This document shows, in pieces, positions 52,928 through 64,000 of a stretch of 64,000 nucleotides of DNA. The notes under the pieces were generated by a model. It saw only the letters and a list, made by a program, of their open reading frames with translations, was not told the origin of the DNA and searched no databases. A program made the position numbers and the translations under genes. Where the stretch lies: the NCBI RefSeq assembly GCF_000224145.3, contig NC_020166.2, positions 4,244,939 through 4,308,938 of the forward strand, in the 5' to 3' direction. Numbering within the stretch: the stretch's first letter is position 1; each line of letters starts with the position of its first letter. The stretch is from Ciona intestinalis. Lineage: Eukaryota > Chordata > Ascidiacea > Phlebobranchia > Cionidae.

Positions 52928-53475
52928 TTATTTGAGTTTTTGTCTGGCAACACTAAAAGCAATCAGTGTCTTGTAAGAAAGAGCTTGAAGCAGACATGCG
53001 CTTGCTGTGAGAATGACGTTTGGTTTTATATCAAGATATGGCTTTAGGTTGTGTTAGTTATGTGAAGCAGTGGTTATAACTTTAGTAGTATCAGTTTTGG
53101 CAGAAGTGTTATTAGTTGGTAAGTTATAATCAGTGCTCTTCAACCTTTTATGGGTTGGTGAACCCCTAAAGTTGTTGCGTCGAACTCATGCACCCCTGAT
53201 TGCTTTAACGTAAAAATAATGAAGTTTCGCAATTCCCTGTGATGCAAGATATAGAATTCATATAAAAAAAATGTAGGAAAGTGGCTAAATATAAATTTAA
53301 ATATAAATTTATATATACTAAAAATAAATTGGTTAAAAAAGTTTAAAATGAAAAAATATTGCTGAAAATTGTTGAAGTTTGTGATGCACCCTTGTATACC
53401 TTTTAGCACTGATGCACCCCTGGCATATTTTGGTGCACCCTAGGGTGCACCGTGCACACCGGTTGAAGAGCACTG
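52928..53475. other. Spacer between the duplicated copies
   Basis: No gene seen. The part at 53130-53470 has inverted ends: TCTTCAACCTTTTATGGGTT near 53138 and a matching CACACCGGTTGAAGAGCACT near 53453, both with GCACCC-type words inward, so it may be a degenerate hAT-like non-autonomous element. Confidence 0.4.
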
Positions 53476-54013
53476 TAGTAGGCTACTGTGGCGTAAGATG
53501 GGATAACAATACTATTTATGTACTACCAAATGGAACGGAAAAATAGAATAAAAACATGTTTTATCTTACTCAACTCTACTGTAATGTTTTTCTTCTATTG
53601 GAACTTATTTTCGTTTTTGATTTAGCCTTTTCTGACTATATACTTCTCTTTAAAGAAATAAGCACTGCTCCACGAAAATATTTGCTAGCTCCGTTTTAAA
53701 TAGAACCAAGATTTGGTTACGTAACTCTAATACAGCGATCGCGAAAATATTCCGGAAAATTCTAGCAATAAACACAGGCAAATAATCTGTGGTGTTATGT
53801 GTCCAGTACATCGTATAACACTATAACTGACTTCGTTCTCCTTTACCTCCATTCAATCAAGTTACTCTCTTCAGAATATAAAATATACAGTGATTACTGA
53901 TCATTGTGTGGACTATACGACTCTACGTTGCTCTGTTTAAATATCAATCAAAATCGTGTTGTGACTGCAATATATTTCAAAACGGAAACATCGTTGCACC
54001 TTGCACAGTAGTC
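53476..54013. repeat. Duplicated segment, copy 2
   Basis: Second copy of 52070-52644, same orientation, about 0.8 kb downstream. The similarity ends at 54013 only because copy 1 ends in the gap there. Confidence 0.85.
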
Positions 54014-54384
54014 ATCCAAAACTCTCTAACGGCATTCAATGTCGAAAAATATCCGGTTACTGATTAACGAGACAAATTATCTAACTACCTGGAACCAGCC
54101 AACATCATTTGATAAGAAACTGGATCGAGAAGCAAACAATTTCGTTAAAGTGCTAAAAAGGAAAAAGGCAACAAATACAGACATTTGTACGATCGGAGAG
54201 GTGTAATTGCAAGTCAACGATTAACAACAAAAATGTTGCTATCTAAATTTGTACGAACCTCTCATTACGGCAGATTAGCAGTTACTGGATACCATCATTG
54301 TTATAAAATAGGATTGAGGAACGTTTATAAAGTTCGCCGACGTAGAAATAATGATTGTTGCAGTTTACTGCTATTGTTTTATAA

Positions 54385-54450
54385 TGTTCATACACCTCGT
54401 GCCAACTTACGAGTTACCATGTAAGGCATGTTATTGTGGGCCTGTGGTTG
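54385..54450 (-). repeat. SINE tail fragment
   Basis: ATACACCTCGTGCCAACTTA followed by CGAGTTACCATG and CATGTTATTGTGGG is the reverse complement of the second SINE module. Confidence 0.65.
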
Positions 54451-55294
54451 ATTATATTCTAAGGGTTTTTTTTTTGGTATTATTTTTATACATGCTGCCC
54501 ATGGCCTACCAGATACATTTTTAAACTCCAATGTTATTCATGACATATTCGTTCATCAATAATATATTGCTTAATCGTGGTTCGGAACGTCGCACCTTGT
54601 TTAAGTTCTTTCAAATCGAAAGCGTATAAATAAGTTGTCTCAGACACTCAGTTACGCATTCTGAACGAGAGAACGTCTGCGATTCGTGATTTTGTTCCCA
54701 CGCTCTCTCAGCCTTGTGGCCTCAAATACGATACGTAACGTTATAGGTGAGTTATTGGATCAGGCTGATGAATGTGGCTTTTAAAAAAATATCGTTTCCA
54801 ACAACAAACTATAAGGTGACATGATATCACATGAACATGATATTATTGGGCCTATACATGAGACCTACTGAGTTTGTCCTACTTTACACAAATGTTTCAA
54901 CAGTAACATTATGCATATAGTAAAGTAGGGGGAGACAGGACCCTTAAGCACATATTGCTAAATATTTTCAAAATTAAAACATTTTACGTATTTTGCACTG
55001 TTTGGGTTATATTAAGAATTACAGTACTATCACATCTTGATTCTTGATTAATTGACGACCAAAAGAAATATACAGCAGGGGGTATTTAGCGATTCGCACA
55101 ACACATGTAATATTAACAATTAAAAAATAGTTGGGGTAAGATGGACAGTTTAAAATTACCGGTAACTTTAAATAATACGTAAAATTGGTATCAAGAATAC
55201 AGGTAATAACACAAAATAATGTTGCCCTACTGCTATAGTTTTTAACATCATGTTTAATGTTATATATATATATATACTATATTTCAATGGCGGA

Positions 55295-55450
55295 CAGTGC
55301 TACCATTGTGAGCAAAACACTTAACGGCAACTGCCTAAACGGAATGGTTTGTCTAAATTGTCACTCATCATACCAAAAAATATCCCCCAAAATAATTAGC
55401 CACAAAATTACAATTACATATGTGGTAACTTGTGACTTGTGAGTGAGAAA
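55295..55450 (+). repeat. Degenerate SINE copy
   Basis: Contains CAGTGCTACCATTGTGAGC, AAAACACTTAACGGCAACTG, ATATCCCCCAAAATAATTAG and GTGGTAACTTGTGACTTGTG, in the family order, without the head. Confidence 0.6.
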
Positions 55451-56503
55451 TAAATACGTTATGTTTATTCTTTTAAGTATAATAAAGCAGTAGAACTAGC
55501 ATATTGTTTAAGTTTTAATTACACAACAAGTTTGTTGAACTCATTACAAACTAATAAGATCCTTTATATCTGCATGATTATCATGAATATTGATTTGCTG
55601 ATTAGTAACTAGGATTAGGAAAAGAATCTATGTAAAAATCAACTAATGGTCTTTTAGATGGTAACATTTCTTTTAGATGATATACATATATATATCTGAT
55701 AACCTATGCTCTATTTTTTTTAATTTTAACCATAGACTATAGTTTTACCGAATCGAATCACTTGTAGCAGCTAATGTTAAAATACTGTGTGGATTTAGAG
55801 ATTACATGTGTTACTGTTACATGCTTGGTGGCTTGATATTGTTTTTATGTTATATGTATACATTTATAATAGGTAACATGTACAATGCACATGTACGTAC
55901 AGCCAAGCAGAGATTTTTTCATTCAATTACTTGAATCAAATGCTCATTTCAAAATCTTGAGAGTGATGCTTAATGCTATGGCCTATGAAACGTAAGATTA
56001 TAATGTCTGTTTAAGCAAGATAAACTGTTCCGATAAATGAATTAATAATAAAATGTAAACGTTAAAAAACATCAGCAATGAGTATTGGAATTCTTTAATT
56101 CCTTTCTGTCATTAGAGAATTCAATTCTTTTGTGTTATTATAAAAAACTTTAATCTACCTTTTATGTTTTAGCGATACTTATACTAAAGCTCAACATGCT
56201 AGCCTGGTATTATGCTATATCCTTTGATAATTTAGATTATATAACGTAGTTTTATCTTATGCCGCATATGGAAAGAACAGTCTCAATCAACTAAAGATTT
56301 TCAGAACATGTTTTCATAACCACTATAGTTTTTTGTGCGATTGTCTGATTTATAAACACAATAATGTTATTTGTTCATAAAAAAATACAGGCAGTGACAC
56401 AGTATAATACGAAACGGGAATACCAGTATGACAGACCTTTCACATTTATATATATATACCATTAAGGTGTCCTGTACACGGCACACATTGACACATGGAG
56501 TAG

Positions 56504-56642
56504 TGGTGCTAGTGAAGAATCCTTCCCCACCTTATTTGCTAACCACTAGTTAACCCCCTAAACATTAATCCCTAACCACCAACTTCTAACACTTTCCAAC
56601 AGGCTATTATGCTATGTACCGGAGGATTCTTCACTAGTGCCA
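56504..56642. mobile_element. Fold-back element, about 139 bp
   Basis: Ends TGCTAGTGAAGAATCCTTCC and GGAGGATTCTTCACTAGTGC are inverted repeats with two or three mismatches. The interior is rich in AACC words and non-coding. Confidence 0.75.
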
Positions 56643-57432
56643 AATCTCATATAAAGAAAATTTTAATTCACTAAACATTACTTTACTGCGAATCTGTGAG
56701 CTGTTTATTTTCATCTGCTTCAGTTGCTGGTCTTGTTTGGAAAATCTCCGTCATTCACACAAATGCATCAGACCGTAAAACAACTAAAAAGTTAAAATCA
56801 AACAAGACAGCGTAGCTCTAATGACCAGACACGAATCGTCATATAACGGTTGGTCCTTATCACATGCGCAGTAGGTCGAAACAAATATAATAACTACCCT
56901 GTCCAATTTTAACACGACCCTGAGTTGTTATTTGTAGCCTATAATAAGGAATTACTACTAATAAACTTATTTTAGATAAGTTTAATAAGCATATTTTACT
57001 AAGTTTACTCTGCCTTACTCTCGTTCACTGTAAAAGCTCTGGTAAAAGTACTTGAAGAATTTGCTATGAACTGTGTTTTTTGTCTTTGCTTGACAAGATA
57101 GAACAATACTAGCAGAGGCAAATGTAACAATAAAAGTGATTGGGTGTTTAATTCATTTCTGGTAATTATCGGCACACCATGGTGTCTGACGTAATCCGAC
57201 ATAGCGACGCCAACAGTACAGATGGTAGAAATACCTTGAAACGGTGCAAAATATGTTCCATAATATTTTTTTTAATAATCCACATTTGATGATAGACGAA
57301 AGCTGATACAGTAATATTCAACAGTTTTTTCACAAGCCAACAATTCGCCTGGAAAAGTCGATTACTGTTGTTAAATATTAAAATTTGTGTTGAACAAATA
57401 TAACATTTTTCAATAGTTAACAACTCATATAT

Positions 57433-57620
57433 ATAAGGGTGGGGGAAGACACCTGTTCATTATATTTTCTCGTCCCATTTGGTAGTAAACAAAGAACATT
57501 TACAAAATTAATAAACCATATCCTTATAACTCCTACAGACCGTTATTATTTGTTTAAAACACAATCAAGATATTTGGATCTTTTTGCTAAACGTTTCCCA
57601 CCTTCCCCCACCCTACTATA
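57433..57620. mobile_element. MITE, TA-flanked family (copy 4)
   Basis: Left end AAGGGTGGGGGAAGACACC is slightly shortened; right end CCACCTTCCCCCACCCTACTATA is intact. Interior GGTAGTAAACAAAGAACATT and AAAACACAATCAAGATATTT. Confidence 0.82.
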
Positions 57621-58987
57621 ATAAAGGGATGCTTGTTCAGAATGCTCATTGAAATATACTAGAACTGCCTAAACTTCGAATCACTAAATCAGAATCGTAG
57701 TTTAATAAATTTCAGTTTGTCTTATAAATTAGTATTAGATATGTGGAGGTAAATGGACATTATAAAAAATAGGCCGTGGTCAATATGAATTATATAAGAA
57801 AAAACACGACACAAAAGCATCGTTTTTATATTGTAGGGTCCTATACAAAGCATATACGTGGCAAAAAAAACTAGCAGTGTTTCTTAATTTATGTTGGTTG
57901 CATACATTCGAAATCAGTCATATAGGCATTTGGACATAAATCATAAGAAGTGGCTTGTATAGAAATAATTGTACAAAAAACATTAATAATAGCTATCATT
58001 TATTTTCTGTTATTACTAATTCTAGAGACCGTTAGTTCAAACACATTATAGTTGTTGTTTTAGTGGCGCAGTATAGTTAGCGGTATCTACCAACTCGCTA
58101 CAGAGACATGCAGACATCATTTTCTGCGTTTGCTTTTTAAACCCGCTGTCGATATATATTTGGGCCGAGCGCTATTAAACGCATGCGCCAAAAGTCGGAT
58201 CAAATTTAATGCAACTCTCGGGTAAAAACGGTAGGATATGACACGTTGAAATTGAAGTGTTCGCTTTAAAGTCAGAAAATGCTTCAGGAAAAAGATTACG
58301 CCTATTTATAATCTTTTTATGGTATACCCGGCCGTTTAATTGATAACAAGGAAGTATTACTACGCAGCTACAAAAGAGATGAGCGAAAACCAACTGTTGT
58401 TGTTAACAGTTTAAAAATGGCGTGGGGAAGGCATACCATGTTTTCCTTTTCTGAAAAAGAGTATACATAAAGTAGTAAGACTTATTAAAAAATTACGCTA
58501 ATGATGAATTATGACCTCTAATGTTGAACTATGGTTTTTAAATGTTTAAATGCATAAACTGCAGAAATAAATTCTTTAGCAGAATTTGCTGCTACATTTT
58601 ATGCACATAACTAGCTCAACAGCAAGTTAAAATAGGAATGTAAGTTTTCCCTTAAACTGTACTGACGCGTTATTCCGTAGAAACATTAGGTGTATTCGTA
58701 TGTACAGGTATCGTCGAGCTTATTCACGCACTGCGATATACATCCTGTGTTGATTCATTCACGATGAAACAAAGAAGTCGGTAATTATCTCGTTTCCGCC
58801 AAAAGCCTTCAACCAATACAGGTAAAGCAATGCAGTACGTTGAAATGAATAATATTATGTAGTAACTGTGCTTTGATCTGTTTTATTTAACGAATATGGT
58901 TATGTCATAGCTATTTTCAGGATTTTTGTATCATTGTTAATTTAATTGTAAAATTTTCGCCAAGAAGATTTGAAACTTGTTTCAAGA
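57621..58987. other. 5' flank of the ZP-domain gene
   Basis: A possible 5'-UTR intron runs from 58822 (ACAG|GTAAAG) to 58920 (TATTTTCAG), leaving a second UTR exon from 58921 to the ATG at 58988. An ACGCATGCGCC word at about 58180 resembles an NRF1 half-palindrome. No other gene was recognised. Confidence 0.4.
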
Positions 58988-61900
58988 ATGAATTGGCTGT
59001 TGTTTTCCCTGATTACGGTGTTGTTCTATGCCGTACAAGGCGAGACAGCAGGTGAGCATGCATAATTATTTTAAACCTATGTCCGTTTTATGGTTCTTTC
59101 TTTACATGCAGGCTCCGCAATAAGCAATGCACCAGAGTTGCCTTCGACCGCAATTTCTTGTGGTTCATCTGGAGTAAACATTACGTAAGCAGTTTCTCTC
59201 TTAATGCCTGTTACATTGTCATATAATTTATTTATTATTTTAGAATTGCCAATTCATATCTCGCCATGAACAACATCACAAACGTTACTACGGTAATACT
59301 AGTTAACGAAACGTCGCAGAATGAAGCATCCACCGCATGCACAGGGGTAACAACAGGCGATGGCTTCGTCATACGACTGTCATCTGGATTTGATATGTGT
59401 GCCAAGAGTGTCAATGTAAGTTTTACTATTTTATATTTCATGTGTGGCGTTAGGTGCACGGTTAGCGACATGTCGTCTTGTTGCTTTGAATCTTTGCCTC
59501 ATCTTAGTTATCCAAGAATGTCTTACAAATTTAAATATATAGTAGGGGAAGATAGTGCATGCGGCAAGATGGGTCACGTTATTATTGTTACGCTATTACT
59601 TGATATACGAACCAACCTATTTTTCGGTTGCTGAAAAAAATAATAAGATCCTCATTTTGTATATACTCGTTGAACCATATTAAATCTAAAAACATATAAA
59701 AAAGAAAAAAGAATGAAGTGTACATGAGCAAACTATGTAAACAAAATAATACCGTTTTAAAATTGTACATACAGACTTTACGTGGCAAGAATCTAGCACA
59801 GCCAATTGTTTTTGAGGGACTGCCCATAAGTTGCAGAATAATATTAATATAAAACTTTCAACTTTATGTGCCATACTGCCCCACTTCCTAGTTGTGCAGA
59901 CGTGTTTATAACTATAGCGGTGAACCGAGGAAAAAATAAATAACTCCCCTTGTGTTTTAATATATTTCTGTGTAGTGTCTTTTTAATAAAGATATGATAA
60001 TACTAATTCGGTTGACTGACCATAAAGAGAGATATATAGTGGGGCGGGAGAAAAATGGGACACCTTATCATTCCATTTTCTACTCACAGTTGTTATAGTT
60101 AACCATGGACATTTAAAGAATTAAAAAACCTTATTCTCAAGATTTCTATATAGACCGTTGTCACTCGTTTAAAACACGATCAGGATATTTGGATATTATA
60201 GTAGGGTGGGGGAAAGATGGGACACCTTTAGCACATAATATCCACATATCCTGATCGTGTTTTAAACAATTAAAGGTGGCTGTACACAATATCCGGAATT
60301 CGTCCGTTTTGTCTGTTTTGTCCGGATTTCGCTGCCGCATGCGGAATTGCCCACGAGTTTGCATATACGATTCGCAAGCGAATTCGCACGCCGGATACTG
60401 TGTACCAGCCACCTTAAGAACGGTCTATGAGAGTCGTAAAGATACGTTTTATAAATTTTTAAATGCTCTTTGTTTATTTCCAAATGGGACGAGAAAATAG
60501 AACGAAAAGGTGTCCCATATTTTCCCAGTGTACTCCCCCCTACTATACATACGTTATTTATACTTATATGGTAAAAAAACTTACTTATGTAACAAATAAT
60601 GAAACACACAGAAAACCGAAAACAAAACTTGTGTGACGTACCTGGTGCGCCTTATTGTAGCACGACCGACAACTCTTATATCTCGTGTTCGTAGCTACGT
60701 GTTTAATCTCAAATGTGAATACAACACTGATCTCTCAGGGAACATAAGATCAATCATTCCAGTCATACGGTAAGTAGCACGTACTGATTAACTGAGTGTT
60801 ACTAAGGGCATATATATAGTACTTGGGCTTATTTAGATTCATAGTTTATTTTACACATCCGATAACTTGCATTATTGGGCTGTTTTATAGATGATGTATG
60901 TTGGTTTTTGTTCATGAGCTGTTTGTATGCGCAGAACTATAATCAATGAAGTTTTTTTATATTTATAAGGACGTTGTTTCATTCAGTATGATACATAGGT
61001 TTATATAAAATATTACTGGAGTTCCGATCAAATTATTTTATACATGCTATTTAACTTATTTTGATTGTATTTGTGTAGCACCAGAAAAATATTTGTTGTT
61101 TCAGAACACATAACACGGTGGTAAAAGAAAAGATTCAAGACTTTAGCGTTGATATGAGCCTGTTTACTGACTACAACTTTACAACGAAACTGCCACCAAG
61201 CAACCGCTCCGTAGTAATTCCTGGTGTATACATCTACGTGGGAATTTGGCTTAAAACATTTCAAATGTCCAATACTATATTACAGGTTGGTACGCGGATA
61301 ATTATTACAAAACTGTATATCATATAAACCATGAATTTTATATGAAATATATAGTGGGGTGGGAAAAGGTGGGACATCTTTCCATTTTATTTTTTCATCC
61401 CATTTGGTAGTAAACAAAGAACATTCAAATAGTTATGAAAGCGTATCCTCACGACTCCTACAGGCTGTTGTTAATTGTTAAACACGATCAGGATGTTGGG
61501 ATAATATGAGCGAAAGGTGTGCCATCTTCCCCCATCATGCTTTACCATAAATTGTACATATATAGTAAGGTGGCTGGGATTGGGATACTTAAGTTAATAA
61601 AATTACTTGGCTTTTACGCTGCTCTTATACTTCTTGAGTACACTGTCGAATGTTACTGTAGTATAGTATTTGATTATCATTAATTACGAAACCATAAAAA
61701 TAAATTTTACCGTACCGTACTATATCATACCTCGTATTTACAGGCACATCAATGCTGGGCAACACCTAATAGAGATCCTAAGAGCAATCCAATGTATCAC
61801 ATCATAAGTGACAAGTACGATATTTTTAAAATATAATTTGTCATGTTTTTTAAATTTAATATCCCACTTGTCTGCTGTAGTTGCCCTAGGACAGACCCGC

Positions 61901-63446
61901 TGGATCCTTCAAATGGAATTAGAGTAAAATCGAACTACGTAGGAATACATGTCGAATTTGCATTTAAAGCTTTCCGTTGGGTTGACATGCCACTGAATCG
62001 TCAGCGAATTTTCGTCCATTGTTTCATGAGCGTGTGTGACCCAGATATTGAAGGGAATTGCAATGTTACAGTGAGCTTTATACTCATACACTAAATTGCA
62101 ATGTTATAGTGAACTTTATACTCAATTCTAATATAGGATTGTTTTCTGTAATCGGTCCGACGGTAAATATATTCACGCGGGTATATATAGTAGGGTAAGG
62201 GAAGATGGGACAACTTTTTACTCTAGTTTCTCGTCCTACTTGGTAATAAACCATGAACAATCAAAGAAATATAGAACCATATCTTTACGACTCCGATGGG
62301 TCGTTGTTAATTGTCCAAAACATGATCATGATTTTTAAATATTATGTTCTAATGGTTTCCTATCTGTCTTCCCCATCTTACTATATATCCAGAAAGAAAT
62401 CATCATGACTTTCATTTGCCATGTTAGTAGATTAAATTATATTATTTACACCAACACACTGGTATTTAGTGATTAAAAAAAACATTTTTTAAATATTAAA
62501 AAAAATAAAGTCTATTAACTTATTGCAGAAGAATATGGGCCTATACTATATATTCTACACACATTAACGAAAAACAAAATTTGTAACTGTCACTGTATTT
62601 TTTAAATTTAAAAATAACAGCTTGCATATTACCAAAAATGTAGTCGTTCAAAATTACCAGTAAACACGCAGTTAATTAAACTGCTTTCTATATTCAGGGT
62701 TGCGCTACAAGCGGGCGGCGTCGTCGTTCTACTGAAATGGAGAAAAGTACTTCGAAAGTGATTACGATGGGTCCCATTAACGTGGAAACATATTCAATAC
62801 AAAAAGCAGCCTTGAAAAAATCTTCCGATTCGGGGATTACTGCTGATGATCTTAAAATAAACGGATTGGTTAAGGAGCCAAAGATCGAAAGATTTGATTC
62901 CTCACAGCTGATCAAAGCGTATTGTGAAAAGGTATAAGTCTAATAAATTGGTAAGCAAGCCTGGTGTGTTATCGATATGTGTATCCAGATGGAGTGCGAG
63001 TACAAATGTCAGATGAACAGAGCTGGACAGCTTATGTGCATATGCCCTAATAATTTTTACGTTGACAATGATGGAAAAGCGTGCGTCCGTTCTAAATATT
63101 GTAAGTATATCTACTGACGGTTTTAAAGGCATCATATTTTCTATAGTGTTATATATTTCAACTTGTAAATGACTGGTGGTTTGTATTTAGTTTAATTATG
63201 CAATATATAATATATTTATTTTCAATTAGACAAAAGTTATGCTGCCTTAAACCTTTCAAATTATCTATAACTCGAATTTAGTTCAAATTGTAATTTGTTT
63301 GTTTTTTAGTTTCATACAGATTCCCCAACCTTGCTCGACATGGAGAATTTCTGCAATCGTATTCTCATTCAAATATTTTAGTCTTGGCATTCGCGGTTTG
63401 CTTCATTGTTCTGCTGCTGAAATTTATCAACAGAAATTATATTTAA
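58988..63446 (+). CDS. ZP-domain transmembrane protein with EGF-like module
   Basis: Secreted-then-cleaved type I protein of the zona pellucida family, whose ZP modules polymerise into extracellular filaments such as egg coats. Ten exons (58988-59051, 59112-59184, 59244-59415, 60612-60769, 61105-61285, 61744-61814, 61881-62070, 62698-62931, 62989-63100, 63310-63446) join exactly to 463 residues. Signal peptide 1-18 (MNWLLFSLITVLFYAVQG). ZP-N about 38-155, with Cys in ISCGSSG, STACTG, DMCAKS, KTCVTY and LKCEYN. ZP-C about 205-306, with QCWATPN, DNCPRTD, VHCFMSVCD, GNCNVTGC. A furin-type site GRRRRS lies at about 309-314. An EGF-like module at about 378-415 has six Cys including MCICPNN. A membrane span of about 20 residues (ILVLAFAVCFIVLLL) and a short basic tail complete it. 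At least eight N-glycosylation sequons are seen. The role is unproved: egg vitelline coat or another apical matrix. Confidence 0.9.
59538..59892. mobile_element. Longer MITE variant in ZP-gene intron 3
   Basis: Begins TATAGTAGGGGAAGATAGTG and ends in TATGTGCCATACTGCCCCAC TTCCTA, an imperfect inverted match. About 355 bp, larger than the standard 197-bp copies and with a different interior (GCGGCAAGATGGGTCACG). Confidence 0.55.
60035..60200. mobile_element. Partial MITE abutting copy 5
   Basis: Starts TATAGTGGGGCGGGAGAAAA and continues through AACACGATCAGGATATTTGG to ATTATA, where the next MITE begins. Its own right terminal repeat is missing, so copy 5 may have inserted into or replaced it. 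Confidence 0.7.
60197..60547. mobile_element. MITE, TA-flanked family (copy 5), with another MITE inside
   Basis: Ends TATAGTAGGGTGGGGGAAAG and TACTCCCCCCTACTATA. The interior follows the family until AAACAATTAA, is then interrupted by a different element (60274-60414), and resumes at GAACGGTCTATGAGAGTCGT. Without the insert it is about 207 bp. Confidence 0.88.
60274..60414. mobile_element. Complete 141-bp MITE nested in MITE copy 5 (TAA target)
   Basis: Inverted ends AGGTGGCTGTACACAATATC and the reverse of GGATACTGTGTACCAGCCACCT. Flanked on both sides by TAA (60271-60273, 60415-60417), matching the 3-bp target preference of PIF/Harbinger transposases. The host MITE sequence is continuous once the insert and one TAA are removed. 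A truncated relative is at 28993-29099, also followed by TAA. Confidence 0.85.
61350..61546. mobile_element. MITE, TA-flanked family (copy 6), ZP-gene intron 5
   Basis: Starts TATAGTGGGGTGGGAAAAGG; contains GGTAGTAAACAAAGAACATT and AACACGATCAGGATG; right end CCATCTTCCCCCATCATGCT is eroded. Confidence 0.8.
62186..62385. mobile_element. MITE, TA-flanked family (copy 7), ZP-gene intron 7
   Basis: Ends TATAGTAGGGTAAGGGAAGA and TCTTCCCCATCTTACTATA; interior GGTAATAAACCATGAACAAT is diverged. Confidence 0.82.
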
Positions 63447-64000
63447 TAGTAGAGTTATCGTTTTCAGCTTTAGCCATCCACATATCGTAATTACATCTAA
63501 ATTTTATCTTCGTGAGAAATGTTAAACTCAAAAAAATTGTTTAGTAATACCAGCTGTATCAAAAGTACATAAATATACAAATATAATCGGAAACCGAGTT
63601 TTATCTTATGCTTTAATTGAGAGTATGTTTTTCTCGAGTAACTTTTACTTACACAGTTACAAAACACACACACATATATATATACAGTAGGGGGGGGGGG
63701 AGTTGGGACACATTTTACCTCTATGTTTTCGTCCAACGTGGTAGTAAACAAGGAACATTCAAAGAATTATAAAACTATATGCTCAAGACTCCCATAGACT
63801 GTTGTTAACTGTTTAAAACACGATCAGGATATTCGGATATTATGCGCCGAAGGTGTCCCATCTTTCCCCATCCTACTATATACAGTATATGTTTTTGACA
63901 GTATATGTAAGTTTTCTTTTGTTAGTTTTTTTTGTTATACGAGTATGCAATAAGGATGACAAAAATTTCAATGAGGTGTTTCAAAATATGATTTGACGCC
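63447..64000. other. Downstream of the ZP gene to the window end
   Basis: AT-rich 3' flank with CA/TA microsatellite (about 63663-63684) and one MITE; nothing coding recognised. Confidence 0.5.
63683..63880. mobile_element. MITE, TA-flanked family (copy 8)
   Basis: Left end TACAGTAGGGGGGGGGG with an expanded G run, right end CCATCTTTCCCCATCCTACTATA; interior GGTAGTAAACAAGGAACATT and AAAACACGATCAGGATATTC. Lies just downstream of the ZP gene. Confidence 0.85.

Larger units (their letters stand above)
54451..57431. other. Gene-free AT-rich stretch
   Basis: A TATA-like GTATAAATAA at 54625-54634 is followed by GC-richer sequence and a good donor (ATAG|GTGAGTTA, about 54746), so an unrecognised first exon is possible. 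MITE-like words occur at 54916 and 55132. A degenerate SINE is at 55295-55450 and a fold-back element at 56504. No conserved protein frame was found. Confidence 0.4.

Noticed and set aside
53140..53409. 89-codon minus-strand frame
   Set aside because: Phe/Ile-rich low-complexity translation of AT-rich repeat-like DNA.
52070..54013. LTR retrotransposon with the two copies as LTRs
   Set aside because: No gag/pol remnant, primer-binding site or polypurine tract was seen between the copies, and the copies lack TG...CA ends; a local duplication or haplotype artefact fits better.
54185..54424. 79-codon plus-strand frame
   Set aside because: Its 3' end is a reversed SINE tail, and no family resemblance was seen.
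59588..59874. Two overlapping minus-strand frames
   Set aside because: Both lie within the longer MITE variant and have no protein resemblance.

Overview
This is a eukaryotic window of AT-rich DNA with short coding exons (about 80-250 nt), small introns and many short interspersed repeats. Orthology of the genes, plus repeat families that look like the tunicate Cimi-type MITEs and Cics-type composite SINEs I remember from Ciona, point to a sea squirt, most likely Ciona. The species call is inference, not a database match.

Layout. (1) 1-26493, minus strand: about 60 exons of an inner-arm axonemal dynein heavy chain (DNAH10 type), complete at the N-terminus and running off the left edge after AAA3. 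One of its introns holds a complete three-exon arylamine N-acetyltransferase gene on the opposite strand (2512-3885). (2) 26.5-29.8 kb: repeats, including a 5'-truncated LINE (27570-28344) framed by a perfect 16-bp target-site duplication. (3) 29.8-33.4 kb, minus strand: NDUFAF5 (an uninterrupted 321-codon frame) followed 250 bp later by RIDA (5 exons), a possible operon. (4) 33.4-35.3 kb: non-coding DNA with a 52-bp tandem duplication, three diverged units of about 150 bp and a decayed tRNA-like sequence. (5) 35292-44591, plus strand: TRAPPC9 in 22 exons. (6) 45960-50330, minus strand: ARHGAP39/Vilse (WW-WW-MyTH4-RhoGAP) in 15 exons, convergent with TRAPPC9. (7) 50.3-59.0 kb: gene-poor, with a duplicated segment beside an assembly gap, a CRE cluster and several MITEs. 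(8) 58988-63446, plus strand: a ten-exon ZP-domain membrane protein with a furin-type site, an EGF-like module and a C-terminal membrane segment, its introns crowded with MITEs.

The genes do not form one pathway: cilia motility (DNAH10), xenobiotic acetylation (NAT), complex I assembly (NDUFAF5), imine detoxification (RIDA), vesicle tethering (TRAPPC9), Rho signalling (ARHGAP39) and an extracellular coat (ZP). What may join several of them is ancestry: the human counterparts of NAT, RIDA, TRAPPC9 and ARHGAP39 all lie on chromosome 8. Exon boundaries were read by eye from GT-AG sites, reading phase and family alignment. The summed exon lengths of NAT, RIDA, ARHGAP39 and the ZP gene are exact multiples of three. 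Those of DNAH10 and TRAPPC9 are off by about one base, so a few of their boundaries are wrong.
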